Shown here one piece after another: positions 1 through 5,295 of a DNA stretch of 5,295 nt (position 1 is the stretch's first letter; every line of letters starts with the position of its first letter). Source of the stretch: Bacteroidales bacterium UBA2716 (GTDB lineage Bacteria > Bacteroidota > Bacteroidia > Bacteroidales > UBA932). A program made the position numbers and the translations under genes. The stretch lies in contig DEKS01000077.1 in assembly GCA_002354005.1 (NCBI GenBank), positions 1-5,295 on the forward strand. Direction: 5' to 3'. The notes under the pieces are model-generated. The model was not told the origin of the DNA. It saw only the letters and a list, made by a program, of their open reading frames with translations, and did no database searches.

Positions 1-245
1 AGGTCCGCCACCTTTACGCCGGAGGGGCAGGCTACCTCACAGCGCTTGCAGTTGAGGCAGTACTTGAGCGCATAGTTGAAAAAGTACGGGTCCTTGAGCC
101 GCAGCCGTTCGCCGTCCGGGCCGGCCTGCTTGGGACCGGGGTACAAGGGATTCACCTGCAGCACCGGGCAGTAAGCCGTGCACACGGTGCATTTCATGCA
201 TTCCTCGAAGTTATGCGCGCTGGTGGTATATTCTTGTAGTTTCAT
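1..245 (-). CDS. glpC: Anaerobic glycerol-3-phosphate dehydrogenase subunit C, N-terminal part (runs off left edge)
   Basis: This is the iron-sulfur subunit of the GlpABC complex, known in the family to tether GlpAB to the inner membrane and carry electrons to the quinone pool. Only the first 81 residues are present, against roughly 400 in E. coli GlpC. They begin MKLQEYTTSAHNFEEC and contain two complete [4Fe-4S] motifs of the form CxxCxxCxxxCP: Cys16, 19, 22, 26 and Cys63, 66, 69, 73, each followed by Pro. This is the tandem ferredoxin-like N-terminus of GlpC. The cysteine-rich CCG domains expected downstream lie outside the window. The ATG shares one base with the TGA of glpB (TGATG), so the two are probably translationally coupled. 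On its own such an N-terminus could belong to other heterodisulfide-reductase-like or glycolate-oxidase iron-sulfur subunits; the position directly after glpA and glpB decides for glpC. Confidence 0.93.
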   Translation of the reverse strand, partial: MKLQEYTTSAHNFEECMKCTVCTAYCPVLQVNPLYPGPKQAGPDGERLRLKDPYFFNYALKYCLNCKRCEVACPSGVKVAD

Positions 246-1369
246 CACTTTTCTGCTAATAGGGTATCCACAACGGCAAAGGCGCTGTTAATGGCCAGTC
301 CGGCGCCGCTGCCTAGTTCCGGACGGGTGTTTCCAAGGATGGAGCCGATGGCATAGACATTCTTCAGCGCTATGCCTTCTTTGACAGCATGTAGCTGCGC
401 ATCCGTTTTTACGCCATAACCCATGTACGGCTGTTCCTCCGCAAAGGCCGGATTGTACCAGTTGTTGCGGTCTTCCGGATGGTCGATGTCCAGGCCCAGG
501 ATGGGCTCCGAAATCTGGAACGGATTGGACCGGAGGCCCTTGGAGAACAGTCCGCCGGTGGCCAGGATGAAGGAATCGGCCTCTAAATAGTGCGCATCCA
601 GATTGTTGGTGGCGATGCTGTGCACCACGCCCTCGTGCTCGTGGGCACGGATGGCTTCGTCGCCCATCAGGAAGGTGCCGCCCAGGAGCTGATAGCGTCT
701 GCGGAGCTGCATCTGCGTGCGGATGCCGGGGACGGACGGCGGCATGGTCCCGGCAAATACCACGCGGGCAGGTAAGGACTGCCGGATGCGTCCCGGTACG
801 GTGGTGTCCGACAGGCCGAATACCTGCGGCAGCACCACGGTGTCCTCGTCCCGGAGCATGAGCCGAATCTCCTGCACCACCTTCTCCCAAATGCGGTCCA
901 TGCTGCGGGCAATCTGCACTGAGCGCATTTCTCCGTGCGCTTTGGTGTTGTCCAGATCCGGCAGGCTCAGGAAACGGATGCGGCATTCAATGCCATGTTT
1001 TTCCAGGCCTTCCGCCAGGAAGGAGGAGAAAAAGTCATGGTAGCCCAGGAAATTGACAATGAGCACCCGCCTCGCAAATTTAGCGTTGGGAAAAATGTCG
1101 ATATCTTCCAGCGAAAGCGCGGCCTTCTTGAACGTGCCTAAGGGCATCAGGCGCACGCCTTCCCGGTAATGCACGCGGATGCCGGCGGCAGAAAACAGCG
1201 CTGCGAGCCGCTCATCAGGCTCTTTCAGGCTCTCGAATGTCCCGGAGAAAAAGTGCAGGGCGTTCTGGCCCATGGAGACGATGGCGGTGTTTTTCCCCGC
1301 TTGCTGCAGGGCAATCCCGGCTACCATGCCTGCCAATCCGCCTCCCATTATAACAGTGTCAAATTTCAT
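245..1369 (-). CDS. glpB: Anaerobic glycerol-3-phosphate dehydrogenase subunit B
   Basis: This 374-residue flavoprotein-like subunit of GlpABC works with GlpA in oxidising glycerol 3-phosphate to dihydroxyacetone phosphate under anaerobic conditions. The N-terminus MKFDTVIMGGGLAGMVAG is a Rossmann dinucleotide-binding fold with GGGLAG at residues 9-14. Family-typical segments follow: GQNALHFFSG (34-43), PPSVPGIR (210-217), ATGGLFSKGL (270-279), EPILGLDI (288-295), and the C-terminal FAD-contacting region VYAIGSILGN (338-347) with GSGAGLAINSAF (353-364). It is somewhat shorter than the E. coli protein (about 419 residues), and most of the shortening appears to fall in the first half. The stop overlaps the glpC start by one base, and only 32 bp separate its ATG from the glpA stop, so it lies inside one operon. 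The sequence before the ATG is A/T-rich with no Shine-Dalgarno, as is usual in Bacteroidota. The identity rests on these motifs plus gene order. Confidence 0.95.
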   Translation of the reverse strand: MKFDTVIMGGGLAGMVAGIALQQAGKNTAIVSMGQNALHFFSGTFESLKEPDERLAALFSAAGIRVHYREGVRLMPLGTFKKAALSLEDIDIFPNAKFARRVLIVNFLGYHDFFSSFLAEGLEKHGIECRIRFLSLPDLDNTKAHGEMRSVQIARSMDRIWEKVVQEIRLMLRDEDTVVLPQVFGLSDTTVPGRIRQSLPARVVFAGTMPPSVPGIRTQMQLRRRYQLLGGTFLMGDEAIRAHEHEGVVHSIATNNLDAHYLEADSFILATGGLFSKGLRSNPFQISEPILGLDIDHPEDRNNWYNPAFAEEQPYMGYGVKTDAQLHAVKEGIALKNVYAIGSILGNTRPELGSGAGLAINSAFAVVDTLLAEK

Positions 1370-1401
1370 TTCAGGAAAAATAAAATGTTCACGTTACCCA
1401 C

Positions 1402-2997
1402 TTAAATGCCCAGAACGTGTTTATAAATCCATTGTGTGTATTCTGCCTCGCGGAGGGTGTCCCCCCAGCCGATGGGGAAGTTGCCCTTCCAGCGCTCCTG
1501 CAGGAAGTCGGCAAGGTCCTTGCGCTCCCGTTCCACGCAGCCGTGTGCCTTGGCCAGGAGACCGGCGGCGCGGCAGGCGCAGAATTCCCCCTGGCAGGTG
1601 CCCATGCCCACGCGGGTGCGCCTGCGAAGGTCCGTCAGGGTAGAAACGTCCATACGGTCGATGGCGGCATTGATTTCGCCCACGCTCACTTCTTCGCATT
1701 CGCAGATGAGGTCATCGTCCCGCCGGTTGGCCGAACGGATGCGGCTGGCACGGGTGCCCATACGCGATGCGGCGGCCTTCTGGGCCGTGGTGGGCGCTTC
1801 CCACACCTTCTGGGCCACGGCTTCGTACGATTTTTCCTCCGAGCCGGGCAGGGGAGTATCCGCCGTTGTACAGGCTTTTTCTACCGCCAGTTTCCTGCAT
1901 ACCAGGTCTGTTGCAATTTCTGCCATGAGCCTGTAGGTCATGAGTTTGCCACCGGTAATGGTGATAAAGCCCTTGAGCCCGTCCCGTTCCTCGTGGTCCA
2001 GGCACACGATGCCGCGGGAAATATTGCGGCCGGAAGGATCGTCGTCTGCGCTCACGAGCGGACGCACACCGGCATAGGCCCGTAAAATGCGTGTTTCCGA
2101 GAGGGAAGGAGCCAGTTTGGCTCCTTCGGTGATGAGGAGGGTGACTTCGTCCGGGGTAACCGCGACGTTGTCGCATTCCTCAAAGGGAATACGGGTAGAG
2201 GTGGTGCCAATCACGCAAACGGTGTCTCCGGGCACCAGGATATCTGCATTGGAGGGCTTCCGGCAGCGGTTGATGACCATGTTGTTCACGCGGTGTGCAA
2301 AAATGAGCAGGGCTCCCTTGGCAGGGAACATGCCCACCCGCACGCCGGCCAGTTCCGCAATGTGTTGTCCCCAGATGCCGCAGGCGTTAACCGTAATGGG
2401 GGCGTAATAGTCTGTTTCCTCGCCGGTCTGGTGGTTCAGGGTATGCACGCCCTTGATGGTGTTGCCTTCTCGGATGAAGCCGGTGACTTCCGTGTGCAGG
2501 CGAACCTGTCCGCCATGCAGTTTGGCGTCCAGCATGTTGGCGGCGCACAGGCGGAACGGATCCACGCTGCCGTCCGGTACCCTTACAGCCCCAATCAGCT
2601 CCGGATTTACGCTGGGTTCCAGGCGTTTAGCCAGTTCCGGGTCGATGATTTCCGCTCCGATGCCCGCTTTTTTACAGGCGTCCACGAAGGTTTGCTGATA
2701 GCTCAGGTCGTCTTCCGGGAGGGTGATGAACAGGCCGTCGGTTTCGTCAATACAGTGGGAGGCAATCTGGCGCAGAATCCTGTTCTCGCGGATGCATTCC
2801 TCCGCACTTTCTGCGTCGTTCACGGCGTATCGGGCCCCGGAGTGGAGCAGGCCGTGGTTACGGCCCGTAGCTCCGGTAGCAATGTCCGAGCGTTCAATCA
2901 GGAGCGTGCGGAGACCGCGCATGGCGCAGTCCCGCTGGGTGCCGGCTCCCGTGATGCCGCCGCCGATGATAATCACGTCAAATTCGTTGGGATTCAT
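1402..2997 (-). CDS. glpA: Anaerobic glycerol-3-phosphate dehydrogenase subunit A (catalytic, FAD and [2Fe-2S])
   Basis: This is the catalytic subunit that oxidises sn-glycerol 3-phosphate to dihydroxyacetone phosphate, with FAD as first electron acceptor. The 531 residues are close to the E. coli length (about 542). An N-terminal DAO/GlpD-type Rossmann fold shows DVIIIGGGITGAGTQRD (7-23), then IERSDIATGATGRNHGLLHSG (34-54), where family members contact flavin and substrate. RAYAGVRPL (306-314) and TGGKLMTYR (348-356) close the FAD domain. A BFD-like [2Fe-2S] domain follows, with Cys432-x-Cys434 and Cys468-x4-Cys473 as probable ligands. The tail WKGNFPIGWGDTLREAEY (503-520) is characteristic of GlpA and is absent from the aerobic enzyme GlpD, which excludes that alternative. 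It is the first gene of glpABC, with a promoter just upstream and a leader of only about 15 nt. No Shine-Dalgarno is visible. The start is fixed by the position of the Rossmann motif only a few residues in. Confidence 0.97.
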   Translation of the reverse strand: MNPNEFDVIIIGGGITGAGTQRDCAMRGLRTLLIERSDIATGATGRNHGLLHSGARYAVNDAESAEECIRENRILRQIASHCIDETDGLFITLPEDDLSYQQTFVDACKKAGIGAEIIDPELAKRLEPSVNPELIGAVRVPDGSVDPFRLCAANMLDAKLHGGQVRLHTEVTGFIREGNTIKGVHTLNHQTGEETDYYAPITVNACGIWGQHIAELAGVRVGMFPAKGALLIFAHRVNNMVINRCRKPSNADILVPGDTVCVIGTTSTRIPFEECDNVAVTPDEVTLLITEGAKLAPSLSETRILRAYAGVRPLVSADDDPSGRNISRGIVCLDHEERDGLKGFITITGGKLMTYRLMAEIATDLVCRKLAVEKACTTADTPLPGSEEKSYEAVAQKVWEAPTTAQKAAASRMGTRASRIRSANRRDDDLICECEEVSVGEINAAIDRMDVSTLTDLRRRTRVGMGTCQGEFCACRAAGLLAKAHGCVERERKDLADFLQERWKGNFPIGWGDTLREAEYTQWIYKHVLGI

Positions 2998-3016
2998 GTA
3001 TGCGTGCTATTAATCA

Positions 3017-3042
3017 CTACAAATTTACCCATTTTTTTGTAG
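3017..3042. repeat. Inverted repeat over the glpA -7 box, candidate operator
   Basis: The half-sites ctacaaa (3017-3023) and tttgtag (3036-3042) are a perfect 7-bp inverted repeat with a 12-bp spacer, so their centres are 19 bp apart, close to two helical turns. The right-hand half-site and part of the spacer cover the proposed -7 element of the glp promoter. A dimeric repressor bound here would block RNA polymerase. No particular regulator can be named, and the A/T-rich context makes a chance occurrence quite possible. Confidence 0.35.
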
Positions 3043-3051
3043 CAAAACAAG
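3020..3051 (-). promoter_or_regulatory. Bacteroidota-type promoter for glpABC
   Basis: Read on the minus strand, TAAATTTG (3027-3020) matches the Bacteroidota -7 consensus TAnnTTTG at every fixed position. Exactly 20 bp upstream is CTTG (3051-3048), one base off the -33 consensus TTTG. This is the usual spacing for the primary sigma factor of this phylum. Transcription would start near 3013, giving glpA a leader of about 15 nt. The promoter lies downstream of the terminator hairpin at 3093-3137, so glpABC should be expressed separately from the membrane-protein gene. Confidence 0.75.
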
Positions 3052-3092
3052 TGTTTTTTTTGCTGGCTCGTAATTGCTTGTTACACAGTATA

Positions 3093-3137
3093 TTATAGAA
3101 AATCCTCGGCGCTTTTGGAGCCGAGGATTTTCTATAA
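3093..3137 (-). terminator. Strong intrinsic terminator hairpin, possibly bidirectional
   Basis: Positions 3093-3110 and 3120-3137 form a perfect 18-bp inverted repeat around a 9-nt loop. The core is G+C-rich (CCTCGGC/GCCGAGG). The flanking AAAA/TTTT tracts are inside the stem, so each strand reads a T-run after the G+C core. It lies about 63 nt past the stop of the membrane-protein gene at 3201 and about 40 nt before the glp promoter. Its evident job is to end that transcript. Because it is symmetrical it could also stop antisense transcription from the left. Confidence 0.85.
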
Positions 3138-3200
3138 ATTGTTGATTAATAATGTGTTATGGGCCAGTCCTTTGTGGCGGGGTAAGGCCCGACAGTGGCA

Positions 3201-4298
3201 TTAGGCCATATCGGCGCGGGCCACGGCGTCCTTGTAGTACTGCTGGTCCACGAAGACGTCTTCCTTGTACGGGTTGATGTGACGCTTCTTGGAAACGGCG
3301 ATGATGTAGCAGATGGCCACGCAGTTGGTTACCAGGGCCAGGGCGCTGATGACAATCATCATGGTGGGGTTGGCGGCCACTACGGAAGGATCCACGGTGG
3401 TGCCTACGGTTGCGGCTTCTCCGCCGGCTACTTCATACAGCTTGGCGATGGTATCCACCCCTTCCGGATAGAGCACGGGCAGGGTAGCCCAGCTGAACCA
3501 CTGCTGACCGTTCTTGAAGGTCTCCTGGAACAGGGGGAATACCTGTGCGAACATGCACCAGATGGCCAGGGTGTTGGCGCGGTTCTGGATCCAGCCGCCA
3601 CGGTTCCAAAGGAGAGCGGCCACGGTGGGGGCGAGGAGCAGGGCGATACCGCAGTACCAGCTGTGCGTGGGCAGGCAGTTGTAGGTGTAGGCGAAGTTCC
3701 AGATGTCATAGATGAGGATATAGACCCAGGTCATGTCGGCCCAGATCATGTCCTTCTTGTCCTTGGAAGGATACACGTTCCACCAGGCGGTCATGCACAT
3801 GATGTTAATAAGGCCGGCCACGCCGTTCATCACATTGTGCCAGCCACCGTACTGCCAGACGCCTTCGGAGGTGAGCCACCACTTGTTCCAGCCCATCACG
3901 GCGCTCTCGAAGTCGGAGACGCAGGCGATAAGGATGTTGATGCCCACAATCACAAACGGGAAGGGCTTGAACCAGTGCTTGGCACCCACGCCCCATTTGT
4001 ATTTGATCATCATAAAGCCGATACAGCCGGCGGTGGCGGCATACAGCTTGGCATAGTGGAACCAGCCTTGCATGTAGATATGGGTCTGGTTCTCCAGGGC
4101 CCACTGGGCACCGGAACGCACGCCGATGGACATCGCGATGAAATAGGCAGTCAGCGCCACGGGAATGGCAAAGAACGTAATGATACCGCCCCACTTGGTG
4201 CGGCGGGCGAATTCATTGCAGAGAATGAGGCCGAGGAGGACCACCAGCATCATTCCCCACTGGGCAAGCGCATGCTCGCCATAGACTTGGAATAGCAT
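3201..4298 (-). CDS. Multi-pass membrane protein, DUF5692-like, function unknown
   Basis: This encodes a 365-residue integral membrane protein rich in Trp, Tyr, Phe and Met. About nine hydrophobic segments can be seen, roughly at residues 15-28, 37-57, 83-99, 112-128, 156-170, 190-205, 216-230, 243-258 and 312-335. A less hydrophobic, Gly/Ala/Thr-rich stretch at about 280-310 precedes the last helix, and a charged tail (KKRHINPYKEDVF, 337-349) probably faces the cytoplasm. Clusters of aromatic and polar residues near the membrane surfaces, such as WNKWWLTSEGVWQYGGWHN (137-155), suggest a structured pore or binding site. I recall a similar family as DUF5692, from memory and unchecked; no activity is known to me. 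The reading frame stays open upstream to an ATG at 4388, but those 30 residues would span the promoter and part of a terminator and are not hydrophobic, so the ATG at 4298 is preferred. The gene appears monocistronic, with its own promoter and terminator. No enzyme motif or known transporter signature was recognised. Confidence 0.85.
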   Translation of the reverse strand: MLFQVYGEHALAQWGMMLVVLLGLILCNEFARRTKWGGIITFFAIPVALTAYFIAMSIGVRSGAQWALENQTHIYMQGWFHYAKLYAATAGCIGFMMIKYKWGVGAKHWFKPFPFVIVGINILIACVSDFESAVMGWNKWWLTSEGVWQYGGWHNVMNGVAGLINIMCMTAWWNVYPSKDKKDMIWADMTWVYILIYDIWNFAYTYNCLPTHSWYCGIALLLAPTVAALLWNRGGWIQNRANTLAIWCMFAQVFPLFQETFKNGQQWFSWATLPVLYPEGVDTIAKLYEVAGGEAATVGTTVDPSVVAANPTMMIVISALALVTNCVAICYIIAVSKKRHINPYKEDVFVDQQYYKDAVARADMA

Positions 4299-4307
4299 AA
4301 AGGTTTG

Positions 4308-4321
4308 GTTTAACGTTAAAC
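4308..4321. promoter_or_regulatory. Perfect 14-bp palindrome in the leader, candidate operator
   Basis: GTTTAACGTTAAAC reads the same on both strands. It lies between the proposed -7 box (4340-4347) and the ATG at 4298, about 12-26 nt after the expected transcription start. That is a suitable place for a dimeric repressor acting as a roadblock. It could instead form a small RNA hairpin, but a palindrome with no loop makes a DNA-binding site more likely. The cognate regulator is unknown. Confidence 0.45.
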
Positions 4322-4339
4322 TTACGTGGTTACGCAATA

Positions 4340-4374
4340 CAAATATAGCAATTATTTCCCAACGCGCACACAAA
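4340..4374 (-). promoter_or_regulatory. Bacteroidota-type promoter for the DUF5692-like gene
   Basis: On the minus strand TATATTTG (4347-4340) matches the -7 consensus TAnnTTTG fully. The best -33 candidate is TTTG (4374-4371), but the 23-bp spacing is longer than the usual 19-21 bp, so this half is weaker. Transcription would start near 4333 and give a leader of about 35 nt. The -33 candidate is made of the last bases of the T-tract of the preceding terminator, so the two signals overlap. Confidence 0.6.
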
Positions 4375-4402
4375 AAGCGCCCCGGCATCCTGCCGGAGCG
4401 CT
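4372..4402 (-). terminator. Rho-independent terminator of the fimbrillin-like gene
   Basis: On the minus strand, AGCGCTCCGGC pairs with GCCGGGGCGCT as an 11-bp stem with one mismatch and a 5-nt loop (4402-4376). It runs directly into TTTTT (4376-4372). It begins about 40 nt after the stop at 4443, the classic arrangement for an intrinsic terminator. It separates the surface-protein gene from the membrane-protein gene. Confidence 0.88.
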
Positions 4403-4442
4403 GTATGGGCTTGGGCGCAGACGATCACTGAGGCCGGACGCA

Positions 4443-5295
4443 TCAGTAGTCGGTTGCCGGGAACTCCACGTTGAGTGTATAGACTTTACCGGCTTCAAGC
4501 CTCATCGGGTTGCTCAATGTCAAATCTTTAGACATGACATCTTCTCCGGAGGGGTTGGCAAACACCGCCCCTACCGTCAACTTGTCTCCGCTGACCAGAT
4601 CACAATAACCAGCTTCACCCTGCGGCACTACCAGATACACCGTCGCCTTCGTTCCGGAAATCGTGACCCCAGTATCACCTCCTAAGTAGATGTACTGGGA
4701 TTCGATCTGGGACCCACCTCCTGCACGACCATTATTCTCTCCAAGACGGGCCCAGCCGGCTTCTCCAATTCTGATTATATCTCCTCCCTCATGGAAAGCA
4801 GACAGTGATACACGCATCAGGTGCCCTCTGTCCTTTTCTGGAAAGGTCAAGTTCAGCTTAAGTACCATGCAGTTATGGGAGAGAGTCACGGCGGTTGTAT
4901 GGGACTTGATCTTCGTCAGATCAGCCTCCCCGGCCATGATCATATAGTTTTTCAGATGGGACGGACTGTCCAATGCTGTTTGGACATAATTGCTTCCACG
5001 CACTTGCACAAATTCCTCTTTCACATTCAAATCATATAATACGCCTTTTTCGGTTATAGTAAGCGCACCGCTTTCGACGGGAGACTGATAGCACGTTACA
5101 CCCTCGTACTCGTATTTTTCACTCAGGGCGGGATAATACACCATAACCTTGGCCGCATCGCCCCCTGTGTATGTACCGGTAAAGTTGGCTGTTTTTCCGG
5201 CAGTCGTGCCCGTGAAAATATCATTGGCAATACATTTCCCATCTTTGTCCAAGGAAATGACGGAGACCTTGTCCCCTTTTTCCCAAGCAAACTTG
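4443..5295 (-). CDS. Fimbrillin-like (Mfa-like) surface protein, C-terminal part (runs off right edge)
   Basis: The frame is open to the window edge, so the 283 residues seen are the C-terminal part and the true start lies beyond 5295. An in-frame TTG at 5252 is an internal leucine and not a start. The visible part begins FAWEKGDKVSVIS, the W-x-x-GD pattern that opens the first beta-sandwich of many Bacteroidota fimbrillin/Mfa-like proteins. Next come VMVYYPALS (50-58), NYMIMAGEADL (116-126), NCMVLKLNLTFPE (141-153), TVYLVVPQGEAGY (218-230) and the terminal GKVYTLNVEFPATDY (269-283). The alternating hydrophobic, beta-rich, Gly/Thr/Ser-rich composition fits two beta-sandwich domains. Known relatives are lipoproteins exported to the outer surface that build short fimbriae or act as adhesins. 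The expected lipoprotein signal peptide is outside the window, so export is inferred. Whether it is a stalk, tip or accessory subunit cannot be told. Parts of the gene are clearly less G+C-rich than the glp genes. Confidence 0.8.
   Translation of the reverse strand, partial: KFAWEKGDKVSVISLDKDGKCIANDIFTGTTAGKTANFTGTYTGGDAAKVMVYYPALSEKYEYEGVTCYQSPVESGALTITEKGVLYDLNVKEEFVQVRGSNYVQTALDSPSHLKNYMIMAGEADLTKIKSHTTAVTLSHNCMVLKLNLTFPEKDRGHLMRVSLSAFHEGGDIIRIGEAGWARLGENNGRAGGGSQIESQYIYLGGDTGVTISGTKATVYLVVPQGEAGYCDLVSGDKLTVGAVFANPSGEDVMSKDLTLSNPMRLEAGKVYTLNVEFPATDY

Noticed and set aside
288..986. A 232-codon frame on the minus strand inside glpB
   Set aside because: It is a Pro/Arg/Gly/His-rich out-of-frame shadow of glpB with no domain, typical of G+C-rich coding sequence.
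1417..3042. Several plus-strand frames of 80-250 codons antisense to glpA
   Set aside because: They overlap each other and the well-supported glpA, show no family motifs, and have no promoter or start context.
3161..3190. A possible small hairpin (gggcc and ggccc arms) just after the membrane-protein stop
   Set aside because: The stem is only 5 bp with a 20-nt loop and no T-tract. The 18-bp hairpin at 3093-3137 is the convincing terminator.
3195..4295. A 366-codon open frame on the plus strand, fully antisense to the membrane-protein gene
   Set aside because: It mirrors the codon structure of the opposite strand. Its product is a low-complexity Gly/His/Val/Asp-rich string with no recognisable domain, no promoter is seen at its start, and the minus-strand frame encodes a clear membrane protein.
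4299..4388. A 30-residue N-terminal extension of the membrane protein starting at the ATG at 4388
   Set aside because: That ATG lies inside the terminator hairpin of the preceding gene, and the extension would cross the -35/-7 region. The likely transcription start near 4333 lies downstream of it.
4443..5252. A complete fimbrillin-like gene starting at TTG 5252
   Set aside because: The frame continues without a stop to the window edge, and the upstream residues include the conserved W-x-x-GD motif, so the TTG is an internal leucine codon.

Overview
The window looks like a piece of a Bacteroidota chromosome, most likely an anaerobic gut Bacteroidales of fairly high G+C. Three things support this. 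Two upstream regions carry the Bacteroidota-type -7 promoter box TAnnTTTG. No Shine-Dalgarno sequence precedes the visible starts. The right end encodes a fimbrillin/Mfa-like surface protein. The G+C-rich coding sequence (about 57-67% in the lines I counted) together with a glpABC operon would suit Alistipes or a relative, but that is a guess. Every supported gene lies on the minus strand, so transcription runs from high to low coordinates.

Layout in transcription order, right to left. At 5295-4443 is the C-terminal part of a fimbrillin-like protein whose start is outside the window, followed by a clear intrinsic terminator (4402-4372). A single gene follows at 4298-3201 with its own promoter. 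It encodes a 365-residue multi-pass membrane protein that resembles the uncharacterised DUF5692 family, and it ends in a strong 18-bp hairpin (3137-3093). A second promoter (3051-3020) then drives glpA (2997-1402), glpB (1369-245) and glpC (from 245, running off the left edge). Together these encode the three-subunit anaerobic glycerol-3-phosphate dehydrogenase.

GlpA is the catalytic FAD subunit with a C-terminal [2Fe-2S] domain. GlpB is a second flavoprotein-like subunit. GlpC is the two-cluster [4Fe-4S] subunit that links the complex to the membrane and quinone pool. In the known family they oxidise sn-glycerol 3-phosphate to dihydroxyacetone phosphate and pass the electrons to menaquinone for anaerobic respiration, for example on fumarate. 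The glycerol transport and kinase genes (glpF, glpK, glpT) are not in this window.

No mobile element, CRISPR array, tRNA or rRNA was seen. The least explained items are the conserved-looking membrane protein and two inverted repeats at the promoters: a perfect 14-bp palindrome in the membrane-protein leader, and a 7-12-7 inverted repeat over the glp -7 box.
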